Positions 1 through 9,300 of a DNA stretch of 52,966 nt are shown one piece after another. Made by a program: the position numbers and the translations under genes. The DNA lies in IMG/VR virus record IMGVR_UViG_3300025012_001675, positions 1-52,966 of that record; one strand, given 5' to 3'. Within the stretch, counting starts at the first letter, position 1. Each line of letters begins with the position of its first letter. Below the pieces are notes generated by a model, which worked only from the letters and a program-made list of their open reading frames with translations, had not been told where the DNA came from and ran no database searches. The DNA comes from a virus.

Positions 1-607
1 TTTTTACTGCCCGTTCAAATACTTGAGCGACCCAAGAAGGATCTACTTTGATATCTCGAACTTCTTCATTAAAATTTAACTTCTTATCAAATTTGCCAAC
101 GCTTTTATCAACGACAAAGAAAACAAAGTAGGCCTTATCGCTTACTTCGAATCCATTTTTATTCAATAGATAAGTGTAAACATCCATCTGCTTCTGGTAG
201 TCATCGTAGATGTGTGGTTCTTTTGATCCGGTAGATTTATAATCCACTACGGCAAGAGATCCATCGGCAAATTCTAGGATATCATCAACAGCACCATATA
301 GCATTGCATTTAAATCTTCATCAAAGTATTGAACACCCGTAAAATTATGCCGCCACTCCGGCAATTGCGAGCCGTTGAATAGCTTAGCATCAATTTTGTA
401 GTTAGAAAAAACTGGCGGTAATGTTCCTTCCTTGCGATAAATATCAAATTCTTGTTTAACCAAGAAATCCACGGCCGAAGCAAGAGTATACGGAAACGAT
501 GGTGGTCTTTTAACTTTGTGTTTGTTATCCAGCCAAAAACATCTTGGACATTCCAAGAATAGTTTTAATCCACTTCGAGAAACTTTGAATGATGAATTAA
601 TTACCAT
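1..607 (-). CDS. PD-(D/E)XK nuclease family protein (3' end outside window)
   Basis: My own reading of the minus strand gives an open frame from ATG at 605-607 to the window edge, about 202 residues. It contains GAVDDIL followed by LAVVDYKST, which matches the D...(D/E)xK core of RecB/Cas4-like nucleases (PDDEXK_1 type). A cysteine pair near the start (LECPRC) may be part of an iron-sulfur cluster as in Cas4, but the C-terminal cysteines would lie outside the window. The family cuts DNA in repair, recombination or CRISPR adaptation; which role applies cannot be told here. No cas gene is near. It lies in what I read as host flank. Confidence 0.75.
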   Translation of the reverse strand, partial: MVINSSFKVSRSGLKLFLECPRCFWLDNKHKVKRPPSFPYTLASAVDFLVKQEFDIYRKEGTLPPVFSNYKIDAKLFNGSQLPEWRHNFTGVQYFDEDLNAMLYGAVDDILEFADGSLAVVDYKSTGSKEPHIYDDYQKQMDVYTYLLNKNGFEVSDKAYFVFFVVDKSVGKFDKKLNFNEEVRDIKVDPSWVAQVFERAVK

Positions 608-640
608 AGATAGATAGTATCTTTATTTGTATCTTTCGGC

Positions 641-668
641 AAATAAAAAAGGCCCGACTATTCGGGCC
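641..668 (-). terminator. Rho-independent terminator after the M16 peptidase gene
   Basis: Minus-strand hairpin with stem GGCCCGA/TCGGGCC, loop ATAG, followed by a run of Ts. It overlaps the stop codon region of the gene at 658-1995. Confidence 0.8.
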
Positions 669-1995
669 CAAAGTAAACTTTAGCATAATTGAAACTCTGT
701 GGAGTAGAAAATAGTTTTCTTGCCATCCGTTTCACCTTATCAATATTTAGACTCTTGATCTTATCGACTCTGGTATGAAATTTCCTCAGATCCCAATCAC
801 CGTTAACTATATGACTAATGACCTCTTCAGCCAAGATATCAGTATAGCCCTTAAACATGGACGTCCAACTAGCATACTTCCTGTATTTTAAAGCCTCGAA
901 TAGAATAGGATCAATAAAGCCATCGAATATCCTGCGACATTGCCTAAGTATTTCAGCTTCGGCAATTTCGATGCCTCTCTTCGAGGAAGTGGCTGTCCAA
1001 AAATACATTAGACCATTGATAAACGAGATATTAACCACCGGGATAACTCGATAGGCACCTGTATAGAAATTGAAGTTGCCAGTTCTTAGGCTTTCAAACG
1101 ATTCAAAGGCAATAATATCGGCTACCATTTCGATCAGCTCGTCTCTTTGGACTAATTTTTCTGGGATCGGGAATCCCATGACTAAATAGTATCCGCTGAT
1201 TCTGGAATCAATTTTTTCCCTTTCCCTTGGTTCGGTTAAAATCGGAAAATTGTCAGAACCATCATAGCCAGCCACGGCCCTTTTCTCTCTAGTCCGGCCA
1301 CTCGTGCTATTATCGCCACTATTATCACTGGTAACCGTCCAGTCACCAATTAGACGACGCGCAAGCTCCATGGATTTACCATGACTGGGACCAAATATAT
1401 TAACGAAAGTTCTGTGGGGTACGAGCTTCTGCTTGAACAGCCTTCTTATGGCTGAAGTGTGATTAATTTTCATCAATTCATCTATCTCGGAATCAATTCT
1501 TCGATGCATGGGATTAGTTGTATACACTAGACGCATTAAAGCTAGTTCTAATTCCGAAACAATATCGTCAAGACCAAATATTCTTGTTTCAGTGTGAATT
1601 GCGGCCTTCTCACTTTGTAGACCGCTTTCTCTCATAAAAGGATTAATATAGGCCCCTGCCAATAGCGTAAGTATGGAAACCATGTCGCGAGCATCACACA
1701 ATAAACCATGGCCGAGTAAAAAGCTCAGCCAATCAATCCTGACATTTAGGTCGCTATCGGCTGCTTCGCCCCAGCCAGTTAATTTTCTAAGTTCAATATG
1801 CATTGCCCGAGCATTCATTTGAGGAGTCTCTCTGGCAATCATGTGTTCGCTAAGATGGACTAAGCCTGTTTTAAGTAATGGGTCATCAATAGCGCCTAGA
1901 TCTGTTCCTATGCCAGATACGAATGAAACCTTATCGCTCATACAATTGACCTGAACACCATTTGGTAGGTGCCCTATGGTCACTCGTCTATGCAT
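658..1995 (-). CDS. M16 (insulinase-like) zinc metallopeptidase
   Basis: The 445-residue product has the inverted zinc motif of M16 proteases, HxxEH, as H47-L-S-E-H51, and a glutamate (E129 in SEKAAIHTE) at the usual distance for the third zinc ligand. The length fits a single half-size M16 subunit, which usually works as a pair. The second half shows no clear motif. No signal peptide is seen, so the enzyme is probably cytoplasmic. It ends at a strong terminator and the next upstream gene is separated by its own terminator, so it seems to be a single-gene unit. Substrate unknown. Confidence 0.75.
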   Translation of the reverse strand: MHRRVTIGHLPNGVQVNCMSDKVSFVSGIGTDLGAIDDPLLKTGLVHLSEHMIARETPQMNARAMHIELRKLTGWGEAADSDLNVRIDWLSFLLGHGLLCDARDMVSILTLLAGAYINPFMRESGLQSEKAAIHTETRIFGLDDIVSELELALMRLVYTTNPMHRRIDSEIDELMKINHTSAIRRLFKQKLVPHRTFVNIFGPSHGKSMELARRLIGDWTVTSDNSGDNSTSGRTREKRAVAGYDGSDNFPILTEPREREKIDSRISGYYLVMGFPIPEKLVQRDELIEMVADIIAFESFESLRTGNFNFYTGAYRVIPVVNISFINGLMYFWTATSSKRGIEIAEAEILRQCRRIFDGFIDPILFEALKYRKYASWTSMFKGYTDILAEEVISHIVNGDWDLRKFHTRVDKIKSLNIDKVKRMARKLFSTPQSFNYAKVYFGPE

Positions 1996-2056
1996 AGATA
2001 CTCCTTGTCAAACAACTATGGGTAAAAATACAGAAAAATAATCATTCGGTCAACAT

Positions 2057-2086
2057 AAAACCGTCCCACCTAAGTGGAACGGTTTT
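2057..2086. terminator. Bidirectional terminator hairpin
   Basis: Near-perfect inverted repeat AAAACCGT-CCCAC / GTGGA-ACGGTTTT with A and T flanks on both sides. It sits just downstream of the deaminase gene on the minus strand. Confidence 0.75.
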
Positions 2087-2118
2087 ATTATTTCTCATGA
2101 TATTTTTGGATTTATTCT

Positions 2119-2607
2119 TTATCCCGCATAAATATATTCGTATGATAGCCGATTATATTCATCTGTTGAATATTCGCATACTCCCTCTTCGTGCCAAAGC
2201 AGGAACTTATCTATTCCAGCATCTAACGCCATACGGCTACATACAGTACAATATGGCTTACCTGATTTCTTAATTTCTCCATTTTCATCCACTCGTGTGA
2301 AATAAAGTTTTGATCCTTCTATCTTTCTCGGATTTCGCTTCAATGTATCCATAATTGTTCGCCATTCGGCGTGCATGCAACATGTTCGATCGAAGTTTGG
2401 TTTTCCAGGACCAAATTCTTTATCGCACGTTCGGTTTTCTTCTTTGTCTAATGGGGGCGCATTATATCCTTGCCCGATCACTTCGCCATCTTTCACAATA
2501 ACCGTTCCACATTTGTCTTTAAGACATAAAGCATTCTTAGCAACTTCTGCTGCTCTGTTCATCCACGAAATCGCTTCTTTCTCTTTTTGATCTTTCAAAT
2601 ATTCCAT
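2119..2607 (-). CDS. dCMP/cytidine deaminase-family zinc enzyme
   Basis: The 162-residue product carries the deaminase zinc site: CMHAEW (H79-A-E81) and PYCTVCSRMAL (C120-x-x-C123). This HAE...PCxxC arrangement is typical of the cytidine/deoxycytidylate deaminase fold, and the insertion between the two motifs resembles dCMP deaminases and ComE-like proteins. A role in pyrimidine nucleotide supply (dCMP to dUMP) is likely but other bases are possible. It starts at ATG 2605-2607 shortly after a repeat that resembles part of a SEC-C coding sequence. Confidence 0.8.
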   Translation of the reverse strand: MEYLKDQKEKEAISWMNRAAEVAKNALCLKDKCGTVIVKDGEVIGQGYNAPPLDKEENRTCDKEFGPGKPNFDRTCCMHAEWRTIMDTLKRNPRKIEGSKLYFTRVDENGEIKKSGKPYCTVCSRMALDAGIDKFLLWHEEGVCEYSTDEYNRLSYEYIYAG

Positions 2608-2620
2608 AGTATTTACGCAT

Positions 2621-2640
2621 TCCTACTTCTCATGACACTT
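2621..2640. repeat. SEC-C-like repeat copy 1 (possible old attachment site)
   Basis: Matches 52847-52866 at 19 of 20 bases, and a CCGCAA block 24-25 bases further on is also shared. On the minus strand, with one base restored, it would encode the end of a SEC-C motif (CGNSNKLK..CHEK, stop). It lies between two host-like genes. Confidence 0.45.
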
Positions 2641-2655
2641 TTCAACTTATTACTA

Positions 2656-3039
2656 TTACCGCAAGATTATTGATTTAGTTGCCACTTCAATAATATATCC
2701 ATCTGGATCTCTGAAATCTACGGTGTACGAGCTTCTATCGTTGTACTTCGATTCTAGGGGCCCTCGAATTATGTCTGCTTGAATTTTTAAGAGAAATCCA
2801 GCGACTTCATCTACGACATTCTGTGAAGCCACCAAAAAACATATGCGCCTTGGGCCTATAGTTTTTTCAGGCTTAACATTTTGTTCAACAAAGTATATTT
2901 TGGTTTCTCCGTTATTAAAAGCATTGGATTCAGTTTTATCCCATCCAATAAGTCCGAAGATTCTTTCATAAAACCCTATCGAACGCTCTAAATTAGAGAC
3001 CCAGAATTCTATATGTTTTATAGTCGCTTTATTTTCCAT
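2656..3039 (-). CDS. Glyoxalase/VOC-fold protein
   Basis: A 127-residue single-domain protein starting IKHIEFWV and ending DPDGYIIEVATK. Both ends match the metal-binding beta-alpha-beta-beta-beta halves of the vicinal oxygen chelate fold (H9 and the late glutamate in IIEVA are likely metal ligands). Members include glyoxalase I, dioxygenases and antibiotic-resistance proteins, so the substrate cannot be named. Its ATG lies inside a SEC-C-like repeat. It may be host flank or a passenger gained with an earlier insertion. Confidence 0.75.
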   Translation of the reverse strand: MENKATIKHIEFWVSNLERSIGFYERIFGLIGWDKTESNAFNNGETKIYFVEQNVKPEKTIGPRRICFLVASQNVVDEVAGFLLKIQADIIRGPLESKYNDRSSYTVDFRDPDGYIIEVATKSIILR

Positions 3040-3058
3040 GACACTTTTTCCATTTCTT
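3031..3058. repeat. SEC-C-like repeat copy 2 (candidate attL)
   Basis: Aligns without gaps to 52851-52878 at 23 of 28 positions, with an exact 11-base core CCATGACACTT. It lies just beyond the integrase end of the element, where an attachment site would be expected. Confidence 0.4.
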
Positions 3059-3217
3059 CTAGTGTAAAAAGTGCCACAGGGGGTTCGGTGCTGGGGAAGC
3101 CACCCGTGCTTTGATTCTCGACTGCTCGTCTGCGAGGAGTCGCAACCGGCCCTTTTGCCTGTTGTGCTTTCCCCCTCGTAGACGAGTAGGCGTATTCGCT
3201 TTTCAATGATCCTATTG

Positions 3218-3436
3218 TCATTTTACTCGTCTGTCAGTTTTTGTCAACTTCTTGGAAGTGGATAAACTGTCGTGGTCTTTTACGGCCTCCCATACCCAAG
3301 TATGGCTTCGTTTGAAGCCATGTAATTCCTTGAGCATCTTCGCAACGGTGCGCGTGTCCAGCCCCTGCTGGTACAGGCGCACCGCTTTGTCTTTCATTTC
3401 CTGAACTTGTTTTTGTTTGAATGTTGATAGAGGCAT
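3218..3436 (-). CDS. Small HTH protein beside the integrase
   Basis: About 72 residues from MPLSTFKQKQ. The stretch AVRLYQQGLDTRTVAKMLKE resembles the helix-turn-helix of resolvases and transposases (repeat of 'RLYxxG...VAxxL'). I chose the internal ATG at 3436 because AAAGGA lies upstream at a workable distance. Its place between the integrase and the likely attachment site suggests a recombination directionality factor or a small regulator, but this is inference from position only. Confidence 0.55.
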   Translation of the reverse strand: MPLSTFKQKQVQEMKDKAVRLYQQGLDTRTVAKMLKELHGFKRSHTWVWEAVKDHDSLSTSKKLTKTDRRVK

Positions 3437-3482
3437 AGTTGTGAATCCTTTCACTACTATTATATTCCCCTGTCAACTCCTG

Positions 3483-4601
3483 TCAAGTTACGTACTGTGG
3501 ATAAGGCACTTTAGTCTTGGATCGAGTTCGTTGCATGTAGAGCCCGTGCTTTGAGAAGTGCTCGGCCTGTCGCTGAAATTCATCGACGGTAATAGCTTCT
3601 TTGCCCTGGTTTTCGTTCCGGAGGAATGTGACCAGTCCTTGCAATGCATCATCGAATCCTGGGTCGCGTTCCCTTTCTCCGGCGAAGTCGTTTTTACTTT
3701 CCGTAAGGAAGAGGCGTGCGCGCTGTTCCAGCTCTTTACCGTGCATCATCGTGTAGATGGTCGTGCTTTGCACCGAAGCGTGGCCCAGAATATTCATGAC
3801 GTCTGCCGTCGATCCACCGCTCTTAATAATGTGATGTCCGCGGTGGTGCCGGAAGCTGTGGGCATTCATGTACGGCATTTTTGCTCTGTTGCAGTATCGT
3901 CGCAACATTTCGCCCACACCCTTAATCGAGAACCTGTCGCCACATTTCACGCTAGTCACCGATACGAAGAGTGCTCCCGGCTCTTCGAACTTCATGACTT
4001 TCGTAAGGTGATCTCGCTTCTTAAGCCAACGCACCAGATAGTCATTGGTATCGTCTGTCCAGAAGATCTCTCGGAATGGTCGGCGAGACTTTGCTTTCTC
4101 TGTTCGAATTATCGCTCTCTTTTCGTTCAGGTCTAGGTCATCCACGTTAAGGGAGCATACTTCTCCGTTTCGTGCTCCTGTGTCCCAAAGGAGGCCGAGA
4201 ATCGCTAGATTTCTAATGTGTCGTGGGTCGTTGGTGTCTTGCGGAATTGCCGCGACAAGCTGCTTATACTGTTCATCGCTCGCTACGCGAGGTAGTTTTG
4301 GTTCTTTGTCCGGGATCGGAATGAGTTCTTCGTCGATTACTTTGTAGCCTTGCAGCCGGTAGAATTCGAAGAATTTTCGGAGTGCCATGCACTTGCCGAC
4401 GAAGCTATTTCTGTCCCATCCGAGCTCTGCCATGCCATTCAGGTATTCCATCACGTTGCTCAGGGTGATGTGCTCAATGTCGGGGTTGCGGAGAAACAGG
4501 CAGAAGTTTCTCAGCTCGCGGTCGTAGCCGCGCACTGTTGTTTTTTTAACCTTGAACTGTCTCCAGTTCGAGAATTGATTTATTGCGTCTTTAGTTAGCA
4601 T
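3483..4601 (-). CDS. int: Tyrosine recombinase (phage integrase)
   Basis: About 372 residues from MLTKDAINQF. An N-terminal SAM-like domain (residues 1-90) is followed by a catalytic domain with R144 (GARNGEV), H248-x-x-R251 (HSFRHHR), H274 (LGHAS) and Y283 (TTIYT), the full R-H-R-H-Y set. It joins and excises DNA at att sites. A longer frame opens to 4754 but that part reads as non-coding, and the start at 4601 fits the family better. A hairpin at 4610-4639 would pair with the only SD-like sequence (GGTGGG), so translation may be controlled. Adjacent to candidate attL. Confidence 0.9.
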   Translation of the reverse strand: MLTKDAINQFSNWRQFKVKKTTVRGYDRELRNFCLFLRNPDIEHITLSNVMEYLNGMAELGWDRNSFVGKCMALRKFFEFYRLQGYKVIDEELIPIPDKEPKLPRVASDEQYKQLVAAIPQDTNDPRHIRNLAILGLLWDTGARNGEVCSLNVDDLDLNEKRAIIRTEKAKSRRPFREIFWTDDTNDYLVRWLKKRDHLTKVMKFEEPGALFVSVTSVKCGDRFSIKGVGEMLRRYCNRAKMPYMNAHSFRHHRGHHIIKSGGSTADVMNILGHASVQSTTIYTMMHGKELEQRARLFLTESKNDFAGERERDPGFDDALQGLVTFLRNENQGKEAITVDEFQRQAEHFSKHGLYMQRTRSKTKVPYPQYVT

Positions 4602-4609
4602 ATACACGA

Positions 4610-4639
4610 AACCCACCAGGATGCGACTCGTGGTGGGTT
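4610..4639 (-). promoter_or_regulatory. Hairpin covering the integrase ribosome-binding region
   Basis: Stem ACCCACCA/TGGTGGGT with a 12-base loop. On the minus strand its 3' arm is the only purine-rich SD candidate before the ATG at 4601, so folding would hide it. Confidence 0.5.
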
Positions 4640-4642
4640 CGT

Positions 4643-4658
4643 GCCGTTTCCGTCCGCA
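4643..4658 (-). repeat. 16-base repeat shared with the right end
   Basis: TGCGGACGGAAACGGC on the minus strand; the same 16 bases occur on the plus strand at 52818-52833, beside the candidate attR. Possible integrase arm site, but one such match in a window of this size could be chance. Confidence 0.3.
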
Positions 4659-5053
4659 GACCGAAGTCAGCGATCGGGACGCGAAGCGCCTTGCAAGGCG
4701 CGCATGCTTCAGTGTTATCCGGGTATCCCCGGCACATAAACCATGCAGAGCCATTTTAGCTCTTATGCGGCTTTCTGTCGAACCCCATTGTGTCGCATCC
4801 TCGACCTTGCGGTCGATTGATCCCTATCGGGAACAATGAGATAGGTATTTTTAGTTAATGTGTTTGACGACAGACCAGTCGACACCAGTCTCCCGCTATG
4901 CCAAACGGAAAGATATTCCTTCGCGCCAAGGAAGTCAAACACGAAAGCCATAGTAATTGAATTTTATAAGTCATTGTCAGACAAGTCCAGATTTTGATCG
5001 CTTCAACCTTTATATTTTCATTATATTTTTATTTGTCAGACCAATTAAAACAC

Positions 5054-5080
5054 AAAAGCCCGGTGCGACGCCGGGCTTTT
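5054..5080 (-). terminator. Terminator of the lysis operon
   Basis: Perfect 10-base stem AAAAGCCCGG/CCGGGCTTTT with a 7-base loop, just downstream of the last small lysis-region gene on the minus strand. Confidence 0.85.
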
Positions 5081-5095
5081 GATAAACTTTCGACT

Positions 5096-5272
5096 TTATT
5101 TTCCTGCAAACGGCTGTGTCGTATCTCCTTTATTGGAAAAGTAGAACGAGAAAGCCATTCCAGCAAGAAGCAAGAATTGATCGCCTGAAATTTTGCCCAA
5201 GAAGAGCGCGCCGATCGTTGCAAGGGCCATCAGGACGAATACAACTTTGCTCGCGGATTTAAGAATTTCCAT
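5096..5272 (-). CDS. Small two-helix membrane protein (holin candidate)
   Basis: A 58-residue frame too short for a standard ORF cut-off: it begins MEILKSASKVVFVLMALATI and ends TTQPFAGK. It has two hydrophobic stretches (about residues 9-24 and 32-49) separated by KISGDQ. It starts two bases after the endolysin stop and ends just before the operon terminator. Small two-span proteins beside an endolysin are commonly holins or phage-tail-holin relatives, so I read it as a second holin-type protein. No sequence family recognised. Confidence 0.7.
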   Translation of the reverse strand: MEILKSASKVVFVLMALATIGALFLGKISGDQFLLLAGMAFSFYFSNKGDTTQPFAGK

Positions 5273-5274
5273 AT

Positions 5275-5850
5275 TTATTTTAAGGAATTTTTTATTTGTG
5301 CGAGTCCTTCTTCAATTTTTCTCACTCCTTCTTCGACCTGCGAAGGATGTGGTGTTTGCTGACCACCGGCCAACGCGACGATCTCGTCAATTATTTTTTT
5401 GTCGCGTGCCGGGCAATTCGGCTTCTTCGAAAATATTTCGAAGTGGCCGACGATGTGATTGCGGTCAATTGGTATCTGCCATCGTTGGCAAATCTCGCGA
5501 ATCAATGCTGCACTCGACTGCTTCATCGCATCTGTCCAAACATCATCCGGCTTTCCTTCGTGCTCGATGCCAACCGTGTAAAGATTAGGATTAATGTTCG
5601 ACTTTATCAGTTTCCAGACCGGCGCATCTACCCGGCCCGCATGCCAGGCAGTATCTTCTTCTTTCACATACTGATGGACTTCACCGGTTCGTCCGATGCC
5701 GTAGTGCGAGCTCACTAACGAAGCTGGATTTGCGAACCACGAATCGGTGCCGACGAGCGTGCCATCCATAATGTGAATGACCACTCCTTCCGGTCGATAA
5801 CCTTTTCGTCCGGCCCAGAAGTTAGGAGACTTTTTTTGAATGATATTCAT
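5275..5850 (-). CDS. Endolysin: N-acetylmuramoyl-L-alanine amidase (Amidase_2)
   Basis: A 191-residue product with the Amidase_2/PGRP fold: H26 in VVIHIMDG, H136 in HIVGHFEI and C146 in KPNCPARD are the expected zinc ligands, with VGIEHEG in the centre. It cuts the amide bond between N-acetylmuramic acid and the stem peptide. The C-terminal 40 residues (QVEEGVRKIEEGLAQIKNSL) form a likely helical tail. No signal peptide, so it needs a holin for release. It sits between two small membrane proteins in a lysis cassette. Confidence 0.9.
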   Translation of the reverse strand: MNIIQKKSPNFWAGRKGYRPEGVVIHIMDGTLVGTDSWFANPASLVSSHYGIGRTGEVHQYVKEEDTAWHAGRVDAPVWKLIKSNINPNLYTVGIEHEGKPDDVWTDAMKQSSAALIREICQRWQIPIDRNHIVGHFEIFSKKPNCPARDKKIIDEIVALAGGQQTPHPSQVEEGVRKIEEGLAQIKNSLK

Positions 5851-5854
5851 GGCG

Positions 5855-6082
5855 TTATTTATTAAGGGTAATTAGCAAGTTAAGCAAGGCCGCGATAAGC
5901 CCGCCGACCGAGGCTGTAGTGACAATCCAGAAAAACCGCTTGAGCCAATCGACATCGGTGCCTACCCGCGTCAGTTTCCCATCGATGTGGGGCAGATGGT
6001 TGTTCTTGATCTCGTCGACGCTTTTTTCGAGGTTGTCGAGCCTCTTGTCCTGTATTTGGTTTTGGTAATTTGGGTGTTCCAT
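5855..6082 (-). CDS. XhlA-like holin-associated membrane protein
   Basis: A 75-residue protein: coiled-coil N-terminal half (RLDNLEKSVDEIKNN) and one C-terminal membrane segment (WIVTTASVGGLIAALLNLLI) ending in K. This matches the layout of hemolysin XhlA, which helps phage lysis in Bacillus prophages. It lies 4 bases upstream of the endolysin, in the same direction. The role as holin or holin partner follows from family and position. Confidence 0.75.
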   Translation of the reverse strand: MEHPNYQNQIQDKRLDNLEKSVDEIKNNHLPHIDGKLTRVGTDVDWLKRFFWIVTTASVGGLIAALLNLLITLNK

Positions 6083-6129
6083 AACGGATTTGCTTTTTGA
6101 ACCAAGTGTAAGCTACAACACAAGGGTCT

Positions 6130-6303
6130 ATGTCTACAGCTCAAAAAAGATTATTTGCGCTAATCGCGGTGCTTGCGGTGGTGAGTCTCGGCATCGGGCT
6201 TTATCTATTGTTGAATTTCGACCCGATGGTGCGAGATGCTGTTCAGTCAGACAAGCTCCGGGAAATGCGCCAGCAAATTGAACCGAAGCCTTCATTACCG
6301 TAA
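6130..6303 (+). CDS. Small single-span membrane protein on the opposite strand
   Basis: A 57-residue plus-strand frame below the usual length cut-off: a short basic start (MSTAQKR), one strong membrane segment (about residues 8-29, LFALIAVLAVVSLGIGLYLL) and a polar tail ending EPKPSLP. It fills the gap between the large virion protein and the holin gene and overlaps the last 9 bases of the former. It runs against all its neighbours. The composition is typical of a real membrane protein, but no clear SD is seen (only AAGGG close to the ATG). Could be a spanin-like or regulatory peptide; function unknown. Confidence 0.5.
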   Translation: MSTAQKRLFALIAVLAVVSLGIGLYLLLNFDPMVRDAVQSDKLREMRQQIEPKPSLP

Positions 6304-9300
6304 TCCCTGCCTCATATGCTTCAGGTCTGTCTGCTGAAGTTCCTCAGTCGGGAACATTTGTCCGATCGTTGCGAGCGGGTCTTCTTTGCCTGTGCGAATT
6401 GAGCGGAGACTGTCTTTCGTCAGCTTCAGATTAAGCTGGGGTGTTGTTCCTTTCCGCTCCGCTTCCCCGACTTGTTCGTCGTAAACCGACCTTTGCAGCC
6501 TGGCAATGTCTTGCGGCTGGAATGTCACCGACGAACTTATTTTTTGCGCTTCCTGCGGATCATCTTGGGCGAGGTATGGCAGGATGTCCGGCAATATCTT
6601 TTCCGCTGATGCGTTCCAGTTTTCAATGATTGCCGTCGCAGTTTTTATATCGTTCTCCTCAATCGCCCGCTTAGCCTGCTCGCGCGCGGTGCTGTATCCG
6701 ACCACCGCTTCGTCTTTCAGATTCCATGCTTGATTTCGCTTCTCGCCTCCGGCGGATCGGTAGAATCGGCTGGCGGTGCTTTGCAGAATTTTTGCCGGGT
6801 CTATTGCTTCACGGCCGAAACCTCCAAGGAGGCCGCCAAGCCCATAGGCCATCTTCATTGGCGAAACACCGAGCGCTCGACCTACGACCACCGCCGCCTG
6901 CGGTGTTTTTTCGTCGTACTGCTCGGTTGGCGAAACTTGTTCGAGGCGTCTAGGAACAATCGGGCCTCCGGTGAAGAATGATTGATTCGTAGCAAGTTCT
7001 ATTGGAGTACGCAGAATCGGAGGCATCGCTCCGGAAAGGAATTGGGTCACGGATAGCTCTCCATCACGCGTGAATGGGATCGGAGCCAGTTGACTCATCC
7101 ATTCCAATGCGAGCTTGCTGAAGTTGCTCGGCTCGCCTTTGCGGACATAGTCGAGGGCGTACTCGATCGGGTTATAGAAGATCTGCCCGACGTCGCCTTT
7201 GGGAATCAGCACCATCTTAGGCACGCGATTGCCTTGCTCGTCCTTTTCTTCACCGACAATGATTGGGAAATAGGTATCTTTGATCCAGCGAGGCACATCT
7301 TCATAGAGGTCTGGAAAATTCAGGGAGTTCCAGAAGTATGTCGTCACGCCTGGCGCAACGATCAATGCGCCCGCTTTTGCTGAGGCTTTGACGGGACTTT
7401 CTTTAAACACGCGGGCTGTGTTGAGCAGTGCCTGCCATCGCGCATTCACAAATGGCACCCACATATTTATGATTCGCATCTCTTGACCGGCTTTGGCAAA
7501 ATCAATCGTAGCGTTGCGGGCTTCAAATGCTGCCTCGAAGCCAGTTGCTCCCCCCTTCAGCGCGCGCTTGTACACTCCAAGGCGAGGCGCGAGTTCTATG
7601 GCTTCAGCGAAATTGCTTATAAGATTGAAGGGGTTGACGACCGCTTTGGTTCGTTTCCACCATGTTGGCTCAAACAATTGTTTCTTCACGCCGCTGATCT
7701 CGCGTGCCCCCTGAATGAATCCACCAAAACCTCCGCCATCGCGACTGAATTCTTCCAGCAGTTTTGAGTCCCAGCCAAATGCCCCTTTGAGACCTTGAGC
7801 AAAACCAGTGATCCAATCGGCCGGGTTGAAGCCGTACTTCGAAGTCATGACTGCCATCTGTGCATCACGCACGGCGTTGGAAAGCGAGAACGGTATATAT
7901 AGTGTGGTCGCTCCTTTCCTGAACGCACCGGAGGTAAACTTTACAAAGTTTCCCAGCATGCCAGCTTCGACCTCATTCATCTGATGCATTGCCCAAGAAA
8001 GCTCTTCGGGTACAACCCACTTCGTGTTCTTTCCATCCACGAATACGCTGATGGAACCCCAGCCTTTTGGTACACGCGCATCTTTGGCCAGAGGCTGTAT
8101 AAGCTCTTTGGCTTCCGGCAACACTTCACGGATGTTGATGAGTTTGCGGGCTACGTCGTTGCGCTTGGCAAGGTTTACCGCGTTCGATAGTTTGTCGATG
8201 ATTGCTTCAAATGGGTCGCGGATTATTTTTTCCGTACCTTCAAGGCCTTTAACGATACCTTGCTTGCTTACCGAGAAGATCTCGCCGCCTTTCGGCAGAC
8301 TGTCTACGAATGCGGAGTCCGGCAAATAATCGAGGACTTGGAACGGAATCCAGTGTTTATTTTTTACTACGATCGAATTGTATGCCTGCTTCGATATAAG
8401 TCCCGATTCTGCAGCTGGCCGGAGTATCGCTTCGTCTGCCCATTTCTGTATCGCTTGTTCTGCCGCTTCAAATTGTTTGAATATGCCAGGGCCAACTTTT
8501 GTTTTCAGTTCGTCCATAGCTTGCTTTGCTGTATCGGCCGTAACTCCGGCAGGATTGGCAAATCCACGCTCGGCTCGTTCAAGAGCTCGGCGCGACAAAA
8601 CAAAGCGCGTGAAGTCGGCGCGTTCTTTTCTCAATGGTGAGATGACTTTTTGTAGATCGTTTAAGAAAGACTCCACCGTCCCCATGCGTCCCGCGTACAT
8701 TCGCGCCGCGGTGTATGCACTTGAGTTAATATCGATGGGCTTTCCGGCCATGTCGCTCACCATTTCCTCGAACCGTTTGATTGGTGCAAAGCGATCGCTG
8801 AATGCTTCGGTGAATTTTTTCGGTGCGCCCTTTATCCACTCAAGTAAATTTTTTGGCGTGCTTGTTTTTCCAACCATGCCGTCAATGGCTTCCAACGCAC
8901 TCCCTTTCGGGGAATCCGGAACTCCTGATAACGGCACCTCGGTGGATATGCGAGGAGGGGTTGAGGGTGGAGGTGTTAGCTCGTCAGCCCTTGGTTTTGG
9001 CGGCGCTACTTTCTTTCCTGCCTTTATAACAGGGTGTCCTTTTGAATTGACACTATCCAATGCGCCTTCCGCCGCTGAAGTGCGATTGGTGGGTGTGCCT
9101 GCTTCAATCTCTTTGATCGCCTGTTCGCGGGCTTTTATAAATTCTTCGCCTTGATCCGATACCCCTTTGTCTTTTTTTGCCAGATCAATAAGCTCTGATT
9201 CTCTTTTTTCAATATCCTTTTTCATTAGACCCAATAATTCGTCGCCCTCTTTACCTTCAACTGCTATTTCTAATTTTCGCTTAAGCTCAGGCAAGGACAG

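Larger units (their letters stand above)
4602..5053. other. Gene-free stretch upstream of the integrase
   Basis: About 450 bases with no convincing gene. It contains the hairpin before the integrase start, a perfect 16-base palindrome at 4686-4701 (GCGCCTTGCAAGGCGC), and a short inverted repeat around TCGACC near 4798-4816. A 62-codon frame at 4763-4951 has no support. Likely regulatory or recombination sites. Confidence 0.5.

Noticed and set aside
2621-3058. Integron gene cassettes (attC sites) around the glyoxalase and deaminase genes
   Set aside because: No integron-type integrase, and the repeats match a SEC-C coding end rather than attC core sites.
3018-3221. 67-codon minus-strand frame ending in the SEC-C-like repeat
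   Set aside because: No start signal or family; it overlaps the glyoxalase start and the repeat. Better explained as non-coding boundary sequence.
4763-4951. 62-codon minus-strand frame upstream of the integrase
   Set aside because: No SD, no family, low-complexity end; the stretch reads as regulatory DNA with short stems.
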